The notes beneath the pieces were generated by a model. The model was given only the letters and a program-made list of their open reading frames with translations, made no database searches and was not told the origin of the DNA. From NCBI RefSeq assembly GCF_000770925.1, contig NZ_JDTK01000002.1, positions 1 through 64,000 of the forward strand: 64,000 nt of DNA. The letters run 5' to 3'. Position numbers and translations under genes: made by a program. Each line of letters starts with the position of its first letter. The first letter of the stretch is position 1. This document shows, piece by piece, positions 18,351 through 26,842 of this stretch. The DNA is from Bifidobacterium ruminantium DSM 6489. GTDB taxonomy: Bacteria > Actinomycetota > Actinomycetes > Actinomycetales > Bifidobacteriaceae.

Positions 18351-19484
18351 ATGAACACGCCATCGCAAGCGCAGGTGCGCAGGGCTATAGCCGAAGCACA
18401 GACCATCGTGGTGAAAGTGGGCTCAAGCTCGCTGACCGAGCCGAGCGGACACTTGGATCCGCAACGTCTGAACGCGCTGGTCGCGGCCATCGCCCGCGTG
18501 CGATTGATGGGAGGACGCGTGGTGCTGGTCTCCTCCGGTGCTATCGCAGCCGGCTTCGGCACGCTCGGCTTCGACAGACGCCCGACCGACGTGGCCGACC
18601 AGCAGGCGTGCGCGGCCGTCGGCCAGGGACTGCTTATGGCGCAGTACGAGACGGCGTTCGCCCGCTATGGGCTGCGCGTCGGACAGATCCTCATCACCGT
18701 ATCCGACACCATCGCACCGCAGCAGTACCGCAACGTGCGCCGCACGCTCGACCGTCTGCTCGACCTGGGCGCGGTGCCGATTATCAACGAGAACGACTCC
18801 CTGGCCTCCAACGAGATCCGCTTCGGCGACAACGACCGCCTGTCCGCGCTGATCGCCAATATCGTCGTCGCCGACGCGCTCGTGCTGCTCACCGATGTGG
18901 ACGCGCTGTACACCGCGCCGCCGAGCGAGCCGGGGTCGAAGCGCATCTCCTACGTGCCGAACGTCGAGGACGCGTTGGCCAAGGTGCAGGTCGGTGGCAC
19001 CGGATCGAACGTCGGCACCGGCGGCATGGTCACCAAAATGGAGGCGGCGCGCGTCGCTGCGGTGTCCGGCATTCCGGCGGTCCTGACCTGCGCTTCGAAC
19101 GCGGGTCCCGCGATGATGGGCGATCCGGTCGGCACGGCTTTCGCTCCGATCAACGACCGAGGTTCGTCACGGCGTCTGTGGATTGGCTTCGCATCCCATC
19201 CGCAGGGCACGCTGGTGGCCGATTCCGGCGCTGCCAAGGCGGTGCGCGGGGGAGCGGCGAGCCTGCTCGCGGCCGGCGTGGTGGAAGTGAAGGGCGATTT
19301 CGCCGCGGGAGACGCGGTATGGGTCGACGACGAGCAGGGCAACCATCTGGCGAAGGGGTTGGTCGGCTTCGATTCCGAGGAGATCCCGCAGATGCTCGGC
19401 CGCAACACCACGCAGCTCAAGCGTTTCCTCGGCGAGGAATACGCGCATCCATTGGTACATCGGGACAATCTCGTACTGGTCTGA
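18351..19484 (+). CDS. proB: Glutamate 5-kinase
   Basis: First enzyme of proline biosynthesis, phosphorylating L-glutamate. It has 377 residues: an amino-acid kinase domain followed by a PUA domain. Motifs are '[11 protein letters not shown]' (phosphate binding), '[13 protein letters not shown]', '[19 protein letters not shown]' and '[15 protein letters not shown]'. The PUA domain spans about residues 285-365 ('[20 protein letters not shown]'). The start has GGGAGGAAC immediately upstream. proA is not adjacent in this window. Confidence 0.96.
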   Translation: MNTPSQAQVRRAIAEAQTIVVKVGSSSLTEPSGHLDPQRLNALVAAIARVRLMGGRVVLVSSGAIAAGFGTLGFDRRPTDVADQQACAAVGQGLLMAQYETAFARYGLRVGQILITVSDTIAPQQYRNVRRTLDRLLDLGAVPIINENDSLASNEIRFGDNDRLSALIANIVVADALVLLTDVDALYTAPPSEPGSKRISYVPNVEDALAKVQVGGTGSNVGTGGMVTKMEAARVAAVSGIPAVLTCASNAGPAMMGDPVGTAFAPINDRGSSRRLWIGFASHPQGTLVADSGAAKAVRGGAASLLAAGVVEVKGDFAAGDAVWVDDEQGNHLAKGLVGFDSEEIPQMLGRNTTQLKRFLGEEYAHPLVHRDNLVLV

Positions 19485-19592
19485 ACGCGTCCGTCCGACG
19501 TTCGGCGCGTGCCCGACGCGGAGCCGACATGTGTTGATGCCGGAACGGAGCGGACGTGTGTCGTGGGGCTGTTGTTTTTCGCGTGCCGGGTC

Positions 19593-19598
19593 TAGCAT
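19593..19598 (+). promoter_or_regulatory. -10 box of a predicted leaderless aminotransferase transcript
   Basis: TAGCAT lies seven bases before ATG 19606. It overlaps a rival in-frame ATG at 19597, which would then not be in the mRNA. A TTGTTT at 19572 is a weak -35 candidate. Confidence 0.55.
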
Positions 19599-19605
19599 GG
19601 CAACC

Positions 19606-20820
19606 ATGACTATGGCTGACTGGCAGACTCTATCCGACCGTATCAATCACGTGGCCCCGAGCGCCACCCTGGCGGTCGATTCCAAGGCGAAGGCGATGAA
19701 GGCCGCCGGAATCGACGTCATCGGCTTCGGCGCGGGCGAACCGAACTTCCCGACCCCGGCGCCGATTGTCGCGGCCGCCGCGGCCGCCGTGCAGGATCCC
19801 AAGAACTATCGTTACACGCCCACGGCCGGCCTTCCCGAACTGCGCAAGGCCATCGCGGACAAGACGCTGCGCGACTCGGGCTACGAAGTCGATCCAAGCC
19901 AGGTCATCGTGACCAACGGCGGCAAGCAGGCCGTCTACGAATCGTTCCAGATTCTGCTCAACGAGGGCGACGAGGTCATCATCCCCACCCCGTACTGGAC
20001 CAGCTATCCGGAAGCCGTGAAGCTCGCCGGCGGCGTGCCCGTGACCGTGTTCGCCGGCGCCGACCGCAACTTCGAGCCGAGCATCGAGGACATCGAGGCC
20101 GCGCGCACCGAACACACGAAGGCCATCATCGTGAACACGCCGAACAACCCGACGGGCGCGGTGTGGAAGCCGGAAACCGTCAAGGCCATCGCCGAGTGGG
20201 CCATCGAACACCACGTGTGGGTCATTTCCGACGAAATCTACGAACACTTGAACTATGACGGCGCCAAAACCACGTACATCGGCGCCGCGGTGCCCGAAGT
20301 GCGCTCCCAGCTGCTCGTGCTCAACGGCGTGGCCAAAACCTACGCCATGCCGGGCTGGCGCGTCGGCTGGATGATCGCCCCGGCCGACGTGGCCAAGGCC
20401 GCGTCCAAGCTGCAGGGCCACATGACCTCCAATGTAAACAACATCTCCCAGCGCGCCGCCATCGAAGCCGTGTCCGGATCCCTGGACGCCGTCTACGAGA
20501 TGCGCGCCGCCTTCGACAAGCGCCGCCAGACGATCGTCGCCGCGCTGAACGACATCGAAGGCGTGAACTGCCCCACCCCGACCGGCGCGTTCTACGCATT
20601 CGCCGACGTGACCGCGCTGCTGGGCAAGCCGCTCGGCGCCAACAAGACCACGTTCGCCAACACCTCCGAACTGGCCGCCGTGCTGCTGGACGAAGGCCAC
20701 GTCGCCGCCGTTCCGGGCGAGGCGTTCGGCGCGCCCGGCTACCTGCGCTTCTCCTACGCGCTTGCCGACGACGACCTGGTCGAAGGCATGCGCCGCATGA
20801 AGAACTGGGTCGAAGGCTGA
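19606..20820 (+). CDS. Class I aminotransferase, aspartate aminotransferase type
   Basis: PLP-dependent aminotransferase, most like subgroup I-gamma aspartate/prephenate aminotransferases. It has 404 residues. Substrate and cofactor motifs are '[12 protein letters not shown]', '[17 protein letters not shown]', '[11 protein letters not shown]', '[10 protein letters not shown]', '[13 protein letters not shown]' and the PLP-Schiff-base K244 in '[15 protein letters not shown]'. The C-terminal 'GYLRFSYA' supplies the carboxylate-binding Arg. The leaderless-type signal upstream favours start 19606 over 19597 or 19612. It stands between proB and the tRNA-Trp-secE transcript. Likely makes aspartate from oxaloacetate and glutamate. 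Confidence 0.92.
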   Translation: MTMADWQTLSDRINHVAPSATLAVDSKAKAMKAAGIDVIGFGAGEPNFPTPAPIVAAAAAAVQDPKNYRYTPTAGLPELRKAIADKTLRDSGYEVDPSQVIVTNGGKQAVYESFQILLNEGDEVIIPTPYWTSYPEAVKLAGGVPVTVFAGADRNFEPSIEDIEAARTEHTKAIIVNTPNNPTGAVWKPETVKAIAEWAIEHHVWVISDEIYEHLNYDGAKTTYIGAAVPEVRSQLLVLNGVAKTYAMPGWRVGWMIAPADVAKAASKLQGHMTSNVNNISQRAAIEAVSGSLDAVYEMRAAFDKRRQTIVAALNDIEGVNCPTPTGAFYAFADVTALLGKPLGANKTTFANTSELAAVLLDEGHVAAVPGEAFGAPGYLRFSYALADDDLVEGMRRMKNWVEG

Positions 20821-20952
20821 TTTCATAGGCATCCGTCCGGTCTTTTTCTTCGTCCATTGAATTCCGATGATTCGCGCTCTGGTGACATGCCGGTGTGCGA
20901 ATCTTTTTTTCGTTGGAAAATAGCGGTTTTGCGGCAGTTTGTGTGAAACCGG

Positions 20953-20982
20953 TTGGACGAAGTCGCAAAAACCCGCTATTAT
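20953..20982 (+). promoter_or_regulatory. Probable promoter of the tRNA-Trp-secE-nusG transcript
   Basis: TTGGAC (20953-20958), an 18-base spacer and TATTAT (20977-20982) lie about 80 bases before tRNA-Trp in an otherwise empty 240-base gap. Confidence 0.5.
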
Positions 20983-21063
20983 TTCGACTTGGCGGTTTTG
21001 CCGCTTATCTCTTGCGTGGTTGTGTGAATTCTCGCCGCCAAGAGAAGGCTGCAGAGTTCACCT

Positions 21064-21139
21064 AGGGAAGTGGCGCAATTGGTAGCGCAACGGTCTCCAA
21101 AACCGTAGGTTGTGGGTTCGAGTCCCGCCTTCCCTGCCA
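21064..21139 (+). tRNA. tRNA-Trp (anticodon CCA)
   Basis: Acceptor AGGGAAG pairs with CTTCCCT (21129-21135). The anticodon loop CTCCAAA between ACGGT and ACCGT gives anticodon CCA. The discriminator is G136 of this block (21136) and CCA is encoded at 21137-21139. Placement directly before secE-nusG is the widespread actinobacterial and general bacterial order, implying that the tRNA is cut from the secE mRNA. Confidence 0.96.
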
Positions 21140-21172
21140 AGCTTTTTACAACAAGCTCAGCGGAGGATCATC

Positions 21173-21400
21173 ATGGCGAAGGCAAAGAGCAGCGAAAAGG
21201 CCGTTAAGCCGAACATCTTCATGCGCATTGGCTTGTTCATCAAACAAATCATCGACGAACTCCGCAAGGTAGTGACCCCGACCAGCAAGGAACTGTTCTT
21301 CTGGGCCCTCGCCGTGTTCATCTTCGTGCTGCTGCTCATGGCACTGGTCACCGGCATGGACTTCGGTCTGGGCAAGTTGACCCTGTGGATCTTCGGCTGA
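21173..21400 (+). CDS. secE: Protein translocase subunit SecE
   Basis: Small membrane subunit of the SecYEG channel. It is 75 residues: a charged N-terminus, an amphipathic helix 'IGLFIKQIIDELRKVVTPTS' lying on the membrane, and one C-terminal transmembrane helix of about 25 residues. This single-helix form is usual outside enterobacteria. ATG 21173 has a GGAGG ribosome site seven bases upstream; the frame extends into the tRNA but that part is not coding. It is followed 24 bases later by nusG. Confidence 0.95.
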   Translation: MAKAKSSEKAVKPNIFMRIGLFIKQIIDELRKVVTPTSKELFFWALAVFIFVLLLMALVTGMDFGLGKLTLWIFG

Positions 21401-21424
21401 TAACCAACGTGAAGGTGAAAGTGC

Positions 21425-22234
21425 ATGACTGACGAAGTGTTTTCCGACAACCTCGACGAGGCCTCCGAAGCCGAGCGTGAGGCTGCTGCAGTGGCGGCGC
21501 TCCCGGCGGAAGGCGAAGCCGAGCAGACCGCCGAAGGCGAAGCCGCACAGCCCGAGCAGGACGCTCCGGCCGAGCAGAACACGGAAACCACTGAGGATGC
21601 CGAGGAACCCGAGCAGGATGCCGGCGCCAAGGCAGTCGAGGAATTCTCCAAGAGCCTGCGCGACCTCGAAGGCAAATGGTACGTGCTGCACACCTATTCC
21701 GGTTATGAGAAGCGCGTGAAGACCAACGTCGAATCCCGCGTGGCCAGCTTCGGTATGGAAGACAAGATCTTCCAGGTCGAAGTGCCGATGGAAGAAGTCG
21801 AAAAGCACACCGAAAAGGGCAAGAAGGTCATCACCCGCGTGCGTGTGCCCGGCTATGTGCTGATTCGCATGATTCCGGACGAGAACGCTCGTCGCATCGT
21901 GCGCGAAACCGAAGGCGTTACCGGCTTCGTCGGTCCGACCAAGGATCCGGCACCGCTGTCCCGCAAGGAAGTCGTCTCCATGATGGCTCCGATGATCGCT
22001 TCCGAAGCGCTCAAGGCCGCTGGCGACAAGCCGGCCGCAGCCAAGAAGCGCACCCTCGAAGTCTCCTACGCTCCCGGCGATCAGGTCACCGTCACCGACG
22101 GACCGTTCACCACCATGGCCGCCGTCGTCTCCGAAGTCGATCCGGCCACGCAGAAGCTCACCGTGCTCGTGTCCATTTTCGGCCGCGACACGCCAGTGGA
22201 GCTTGGCTTCAACCAAGTCGAAAAGCTTTCCTGA
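21425..22234 (+). CDS. nusG: Transcription elongation/antitermination factor NusG
   Basis: NusG binds RNA polymerase and couples it to Rho or the ribosome. It has 269 residues. The first 75 or so form a Glu/Ala/Pro-rich acidic extension, common in actinobacteria and absent in E. coli. The NGN domain follows ('[19 protein letters not shown]', 'VPGYVLIRM', '[20 protein letters not shown]'), and the C-terminal KOW domain is '[20 protein letters not shown]'. It is 24 bases after secE in the conserved secE-nusG-rplK-rplA order, but a 394-base structured gap ending in a terminator separates it from rplK. Confidence 0.97.
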   Translation: MTDEVFSDNLDEASEAEREAAAVAALPAEGEAEQTAEGEAAQPEQDAPAEQNTETTEDAEEPEQDAGAKAVEEFSKSLRDLEGKWYVLHTYSGYEKRVKTNVESRVASFGMEDKIFQVEVPMEEVEKHTEKGKKVITRVRVPGYVLIRMIPDENARRIVRETEGVTGFVGPTKDPAPLSRKEVVSMMAPMIASEALKAAGDKPAAAKKRTLEVSYAPGDQVTVTDGPFTTMAAVVSEVDPATQKLTVLVSIFGRDTPVELGFNQVEKLS

Positions 22235-22333
22235 AATTCCATGGTGGCGCGTTAGCTGCGTTGCTCCTCAGTCGCGGTACCTTTGTACCGCTTCCTTCGG
22301 TGCGCCTTGCTACCGCGCGCATCATGAAATTTC
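22233..22333. repeat. Long imperfect inverted repeat after nusG
   Basis: GAAATTCCATG (22233-22243) opposes CATGAAATTTC (22323-22333) with one mismatch, and the flanking GGTGGCGCG and CGCGCGCATC also partly pair. At its centre a perfect 7-bp stem GCGGTAC/GTACCGC closes on a 4-base loop (22274-22291). The whole 100 bases can fold into one long hairpin. It starts inside the nusG stop codon region. It could be a dispersed repeat element or an mRNA 3'-end structure. Confidence 0.55.
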
Positions 22334-22354
22334 AGACCGTTTGAGGATTGAGCG

Positions 22355-22407
22355 CCAGCTTCAGGCTTGCCGTGCTTTCGTACGGCTTCGCCTGGTCGCG
22401 CTGCTGG
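22355..22407. repeat. Second imperfect hairpin in the nusG-rplK gap
   Basis: CCAGC, CAGGC and GCCGT on the left pair in order with ACGGC, GCCTG and GCTGG on the right (22355-22407), separated by small internal loops. It lies between the first inverted repeat and the terminator. Confidence 0.45.
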
Positions 22408-22426
22408 TTTATACGAACTCTTTTTC

Positions 22427-22450
22427 GAACCCCGCTTCGGCGGGGTTTTC
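22427..22450 (+). terminator. Intrinsic terminator of the secE-nusG transcript
   Basis: AACCCCGC (22428-22435) and GCGGGGTT (22440-22447) form an 8-bp stem closed by a TTCG tetraloop, followed by TTCTT. rplK-rplA are therefore transcribed separately. A CATAAT at 22477-22482 is a possible but weak -10 for rplK; the remaining 145 bases are rplK leader with nothing else recognised. Confidence 0.85.
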
Positions 22451-22628
22451 TTGTATGCGATGTCGCTATGGACGTGCATAATGGAAAAGTTGTGTCTGGA
22501 GGGTTTTCTGCCCGAATCGCATGAAATCCGCTAGCACAGCACAGCAATATACGTTGCGGAAGGAACCGGACGCGGGAGACCTACTCCGGTGCCGCTAACC
22601 ACCGCTTCACAGAAAGAAGAACCATACA

Positions 22629-23060
22629 ATGGCTCCTAAGAAGAAAGTCTCGGCGCTTCTCAAGCTCCAGATTCAGGCCGGCAAGGCCAACCCGGCTCCG
22701 CCGCTGGGCCCGGCTCTGGGTTCCCATGGCGTGAACATCATGGACTTCTGCAAGCAGTACAACGCTGCCACGCAGGACAAGATGGGCCAGGTCATCCCTG
22801 TTGAGATCACCGTCTACGAAGATCGTTCCTTCACCTTCATCCTGAAGACCCCGCCGGCAGCAGCTCTGCTGAAGAAGGCTGCGGGCATCCAGAAGGGTAC
22901 CGAGAACCCGCTGACTCACAAGGTCGGCTCCGTCACCAAGGCTCAGGTCCGTGAGATCGCCGAAATCAAGATGGCCGATCTGTCCGCACGCGACGTCGAA
23001 GCCGGCATGAAGATCATCGCGGGCACCGCCCGTTCGATGGGTATCACGGTTACCGACTGA
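22629..23060 (+). CDS. rplK: 50S ribosomal protein L11
   Basis: L11 forms the GTPase-associated centre stalk base with 23S rRNA and is the site sensed by RelA-type factors and thiopeptides. It is 143 residues. The N-terminal domain carries '[20 protein letters not shown]' and '[13 protein letters not shown]'; the C-terminal RNA-binding domain has '[10 protein letters not shown]' at the end. A GAAAGAAGAACC site precedes the ATG. rplA follows after 14 bases with its own GAGGAGAAGG ribosome site. Confidence 0.98.
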   Translation: MAPKKKVSALLKLQIQAGKANPAPPLGPALGSHGVNIMDFCKQYNAATQDKMGQVIPVEITVYEDRSFTFILKTPPAAALLKKAAGIQKGTENPLTHKVGSVTKAQVREIAEIKMADLSARDVEAGMKIIAGTARSMGITVTD

Positions 23061-23074
23061 GAGGAGAAGGACAA

Positions 23075-23767
23075 ATGGTACAGCGTTCCAAGAAGTATCG
23101 CGAAGCGGCTGAGAAGGTCGATTTCAACAACCTTTACACCGCCAACGAAGCCATCGCTCTCCTCAAGAGCATGCCGGAGTACAAGTTCGATCAGACCGTT
23201 GAGGCCGTGCTGCGCCTGAACGTGGATCCGCGCAAGGCCGACCAGCTGGTCCGCGGTTCCGTGAACCTGCCGAACGGCACCGGTAAGACCGCCAAGGTTC
23301 TCGTCTTCGCTCGTGGCCCGAAGGCCACCGAAGCCCTCGAGGCCGGCGCCGACATCGTCGGTGACGACGACCTCGTGAAGAAGGTCGCCGACGGCTTCCT
23401 CGACTTCGATTCCGTCGTCGCCACCCCGGACATGATGGGCAAGGTCGGCCGCCTCGGCCGCGTGCTCGGTCCGCGTGGCCTCATGCCGAACCCGAAGACC
23501 GGCACCGTGACCATGGACGTCACCAAGGCCATCAAGGACATCAAGGGTGGCAAGGTTGACTTCCGTGTCGACAAGAACGGCAACCTGAGCTTCCTCATCG
23601 GCAAGATGTCCTTCACCGAGCAGGCTCTGGACGAGAACTTCAAGGCCGTCGCCGACGAAGTCAAGCGTCTGAAGCCGGCCACCGTGAAGGGTCGCTACGT
23701 CACCAAGGCGACCATCACCTCCACGATGAATCCGGGCGTCCCGGTCGATCCGTCGGTCATCGCCTGA
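23075..23767 (+). CDS. rplA: 50S ribosomal protein L1
   Basis: L1 builds the mobile L1 stalk that handles deacylated tRNA in the E site. It is 230 residues, normal for bacteria. Family motifs are '[20 protein letters not shown]', '[20 protein letters not shown]' and the C-terminal '[13 protein letters not shown]'. It is the last gene of the rplK-rplA operon and is followed 30 bases later by an exceptionally long palindromic terminator. rplJ-rplL are not next to it here. Confidence 0.98.
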   Translation: MVQRSKKYREAAEKVDFNNLYTANEAIALLKSMPEYKFDQTVEAVLRLNVDPRKADQLVRGSVNLPNGTGKTAKVLVFARGPKATEALEAGADIVGDDDLVKKVADGFLDFDSVVATPDMMGKVGRLGRVLGPRGLMPNPKTGTVTMDVTKAIKDIKGGKVDFRVDKNGNLSFLIGKMSFTEQALDENFKAVADEVKRLKPATVKGRYVTKATITSTMNPGVPVDPSVIA

Positions 23768-23796
23768 GAACGACGTCATAACGCGAACTGACGCGT

Positions 23797-23852
23797 GACG
23801 CAAGCAAAGGACCCGCATCTGCCAACGCAGGTGCGGGTCCTTTGCTTGCGTC
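23797..23852. terminator. Very long bidirectional terminator between rplA and the PucR gene
   Basis: A 26-bp stem (23797-23822 with 23827-23852) with a single G-U pair and a 4-base loop. Its arms run GACGCAAGCAAAGGACCCGC and the matching complement. It serves two converging genes and contains AAAGG/CCTTT tracts on both sides. Confidence 0.85.
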
Positions 23853-23874
23853 ATATCCGTCGCGTCCGTCGCGA

Positions 23875-24654
23875 TTAATGGTCGCGCATACGTCCGATCG
23901 CCAGAGCCGTGGTCAGCACATACGCGTCGCGCGGATCGGTGGCATCCCAGCCGGTCGTTTCGGCGGCGCGCTTCAGACGGTACCGCACGGTGTTCGGATG
24001 TACGTTCAGCTCCTTCGCCGTGTTCTCCAACGAACTGCCGTGCCTCAGGAACGTGGACACCGTCAGATAGGTGGGATCATCGGGATTGTCGCCGCGCAGC
24101 ACCTGGTACACGTTCCAGTACAGTTCCTCGCGCGCGTAGTCATCGCCCAGCAGCGCGCGTTCCGGCAGTAGCTCGTCGTCGCGCAGCGGACGTGAGGGCT
24201 CGGGCAGCGCGGGAGCGGCCTGCAGCGAGAACATCGTCTCGCGAATCGCATGCGATGCCCCACCCACACCCGAACGGACGGGGCTCAGATACAGCGGTTC
24301 GTCCTCGCTGAAAGCCGGCATGACCGAAGTGCAGGTCACCTCCGGCGTGACAGCGTTCATTTGGCGGATCAGCGCCAGCAGAAAATGCCCGTAGGTGCCG
24401 ATGACCACATGCTCGCCGCCCAAATCGCGAACCGCCTTGCGGATGTCAAGAGAAGCGGAGGCGATGCTGGCGGCCGGAACCCCGCCAATCGCAAAGCAAT
24501 CGAAATCGCCCTGCCATCCGAGGACGTTCATCAGCGAAACCACGCGATCGTCCGTCATATTCGTCAACAGGCATTCGAAGGCCAGCCGTTCGATGGTCGC
24601 ATCATCGGTATGCCCTGACAAAAGGTCGAGAATATCTGCCTGCTCGGAAATCAT
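23875..24654 (-). CDS. PucR-type transcriptional regulator, FasR-like
   Basis: A 259-residue regulator with a C-terminal PucR-type helix-turn-helix ('SLENTAKELNVHPNTVRYRL', then 'KRAAETTGWDATDPRDAYVL'). This C-terminus closely matches, from memory, the FasR regulators next to fatty-acid synthesis genes in Streptomyces. The N-terminal 180 residues look like a degenerate GGDEF-type sensor ('VVIGTYGHFLLALIRQMNAV'). It is shorter than most PucR proteins (350-500 residues). It lies about 4 kb from the birA-bioY-acc-fas genes, which supports a role in controlling lipid synthesis; this is inference. ATG 24654 lacks a ribosome site but has TAGAAT eight bases upstream, so the mRNA is probably leaderless. 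Confidence 0.75.
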   Translation of the reverse strand: MISEQADILDLLSGHTDDATIERLAFECLLTNMTDDRVVSLMNVLGWQGDFDCFAIGGVPAASIASASLDIRKAVRDLGGEHVVIGTYGHFLLALIRQMNAVTPEVTCTSVMPAFSEDEPLYLSPVRSGVGGASHAIRETMFSLQAAPALPEPSRPLRDDELLPERALLGDDYAREELYWNVYQVLRGDNPDDPTYLTVSTFLRHGSSLENTAKELNVHPNTVRYRLKRAAETTGWDATDPRDAYVLTTALAIGRMRDH

Positions 24655-24662
24655 AATCGACC

Positions 24663-24668
24663 ATTCTA
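24663..24668 (-). promoter_or_regulatory. -10 box of a predicted leaderless PucR-gene transcript
   Basis: On the minus strand TAGAAT lies eight bases before the ATG at 24654. The divergent membrane-protein gene 104 bases away has the same arrangement, so both share one short regulatory region. Confidence 0.5.
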
Positions 24669-24744
24669 GCCGTCATACCCCTTGAATCGCCGAACGTTTC
24701 CGTCGGCTGAGCTGGCCAATCCGGTCGCATTCGGGCAGTGACGG

Positions 24745-24750
24745 TAATAT
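24745..24750 (+). promoter_or_regulatory. -10 box of a predicted leaderless membrane-protein transcript
   Basis: TAATAT lies seven bases before ATG 24758 and overlaps an alternative ATG at 24749. Confidence 0.55.
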
Positions 24751-24757
24751 GCCGCTT

Positions 24758-26818
24758 ATGAGCGAAAAGAAGAAAGCCGGAAAGGTGGCGACGGTCTTCA
24801 GCTGGACGTTGGGCGTGCTGGCATGCCTGTGGGTGGCGTGGTGTTGCGCCATCGGCCCGCTGTACTGGTTTGGCACGGGATTGTCCGGTTTCGGATGGAG
24901 CAACGCGGCGTACATGGCGATCGCCTTCGTCATTTCGTTTGCGATGCTGCGCGCCCTGGTCCGATACGGTCGCGGCGAACGCGTGCTGCCGAGGTATTTC
25001 GCCCGCCGTCACGAGAAGCTCCGCCATGAGATCGCGGGCACGCCCACGACGGTGCTGGGCATCATGTTGCGCCACCTGCACGATGCCGCGCACAGCCGTC
25101 CGGGGCGCGCCATCCACGCGGTGATCGTCTGGGGCGGCCGCAAATTGACGAGCTGCACCGACTGCTGGTGGAAGCTCATGCTGGTGTTCGTGATTGGCTG
25201 GCTGTGGGTTCCGACCACATTGCTTGCCGCGTTCGGCGCCGATATTCGCTCGCAGATCCGCGAATTCAGCTGGGTTCTGAACCAGTGGACGGGACTGAAG
25301 CAGCCGTACATCGGATTCTTCTCGTTCGTGCCAATGGACATCTATCCGACCGCGCATTACATGTGGCCGGCCAATCCCACGTATCTGACCGACCAGCACA
25401 ATGTCGTGCTGACCGTCGTCTACGGCGCCTTCGCCGCGGTCTCCCGCTATCTCACCGATTCCAACGACGCCGGCATCGTCGTCTTGGCTGCGCTGCAATG
25501 GCTATTCGCCGCGTTCTGCTGCGCCGCCACCGCGAACCGCTTCTTCAACCTGCCGTGGCGCCGACTGGGCGTGGGCACGTTCGACTTCTCGCATCCGGAA
25601 CGCCACGACTGCTGGAACATGCGCGATTTCACCCATCCCGAGGCGGGAGTGGTGGCACGCCCGTCCAGATTGCGCGCCGGAGCGAAGACGCGTTTCGTGA
25701 TTCTGCTGTTCTTCATGGTGTGCCCGTTGTCGGTGTTCGCCACGATCTCGCTGACCAAATCGCCGTTGTTCGCCTTCGCGTTCGTCTGGTGGTTCGGCGT
25801 GTGGTACGAGCTGCACATGACGCATATCAAGGCGCTGCCCACCATCAACGGCAAGCCCATGAAGCTGCGCAAGCGCTCGCTGTGCGCGCTGTTCGCATCA
25901 AGCTGCGTCATGCTGATCAGCGCGAAGTACGCGTGGTACATCATCCTGTTCGCGGCGGTGCTGGCGCTGGTCAACGACCGCAAACGCTGGAAGACGTACG
26001 CGGTCGCGCTGCTGCTGCCGACCGTGCTCATCCACGGCGGTCTCGTGTATCTGGTGAACAGCGGAGCCATCATCGGCGGCGACCCGATCGAAAGCCGCGG
26101 CATCCAGCTGCAGCAGATCGCACGCGTCGCGAAATACAATCCGCAAGGCATCCCCGAGGACGCCGCCAAAAAGCTCGCCCCGATCTTCAACCTCGACCAG
26201 ATGGCGGAATCGTACTTCCAGCAGGACGCCGATCCGGTGAAATCGTCGGGCATCCAATCCAAAAAGGTGAGCTATAAATGGCGCACCGTCACCGAAAAGG
26301 ACATGGATAACTTCAACGACGCATGGTGGCAGATCGTTAAGGCGAACCCGCAGATCGCGCTCGACGCCTTCTTCGCCGAATGCTTCGGCTATTTCGACGT
26401 GGTCGACCTGCCGTACGTGTCCATGGACTATTACGTGAACAACGACTACGTGCAGTCCGACAACGAATGGATCCACCTGTACAACCACAAGTGGCGCGAC
26501 CAGGTGGCCGGCTTCGCCAAGCAATGGGGGAACATTCCCGTGATCGGATGGGTGACGCACGGCAACCTGTACGTCACGCTGACGCTGATCATCGGTGCCG
26601 CGGAAGTGGTGCTGCGCCGGTGGCGCTCGCTCTCGTGGCATCTGCCGCTGCTGCTGCTCATGGGTGTGATGATCACCGCGCCGGCCAACAATTTCGAACG
26701 GCACATGCTTCCGGTTGCGTTCGTGTTCGGCTTCCTGTGCCTGCAATTCTGGCGCGAATCGTGTGCCGCGAGGATTGCCGCGGACAACGTGAGGCGGTTT
26801 GGTACGTGCAATGCGTAG
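24758..26818 (+). CDS. Large polytopic membrane protein (DUF6020/GT-C-like)
   Basis: A 686-residue inner-membrane protein. After a short Lys-rich N-terminus come two helices, a basic cytosolic loop of about 85 residues ('RHEKLRHEIAG'), then roughly eight more hydrophobic segments. A soluble extracytoplasmic part (about 440-600) is rich in Asp, Tyr and Trp. 'ATISLTKSPLFAFAFVWW' recalls the motif seen in DUF6020 and GT-C glycosyltransferase-like families that use polyprenyl-phosphate sugars. This assignment is from memory of the family pattern and is tentative. The start (24758) was picked from the -10 signal seven bases upstream. It precedes birA by 24 bases and is probably co-transcribed with it, though a functional link is not obvious. 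Confidence 0.6.
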   Translation: MSEKKKAGKVATVFSWTLGVLACLWVAWCCAIGPLYWFGTGLSGFGWSNAAYMAIAFVISFAMLRALVRYGRGERVLPRYFARRHEKLRHEIAGTPTTVLGIMLRHLHDAAHSRPGRAIHAVIVWGGRKLTSCTDCWWKLMLVFVIGWLWVPTTLLAAFGADIRSQIREFSWVLNQWTGLKQPYIGFFSFVPMDIYPTAHYMWPANPTYLTDQHNVVLTVVYGAFAAVSRYLTDSNDAGIVVLAALQWLFAAFCCAATANRFFNLPWRRLGVGTFDFSHPERHDCWNMRDFTHPEAGVVARPSRLRAGAKTRFVILLFFMVCPLSVFATISLTKSPLFAFAFVWWFGVWYELHMTHIKALPTINGKPMKLRKRSLCALFASSCVMLISAKYAWYIILFAAVLALVNDRKRWKTYAVALLLPTVLIHGGLVYLVNSGAIIGGDPIESRGIQLQQIARVAKYNPQGIPEDAAKKLAPIFNLDQMAESYFQQDADPVKSSGIQSKKVSYKWRTVTEKDMDNFNDAWWQIVKANPQIALDAFFAECFGYFDVVDLPYVSMDYYVNNDYVQSDNEWIHLYNHKWRDQVAGFAKQWGNIPVIGWVTHGNLYVTLTLIIGAAEVVLRRWRSLSWHLPLLLLMGVMITAPANNFERHMLPVAFVFGFLCLQFWRESCAARIAADNVRRFGTCNA

Positions 26819-26842
26819 AATAGGGGGAAGTAAGGAGCGAGA

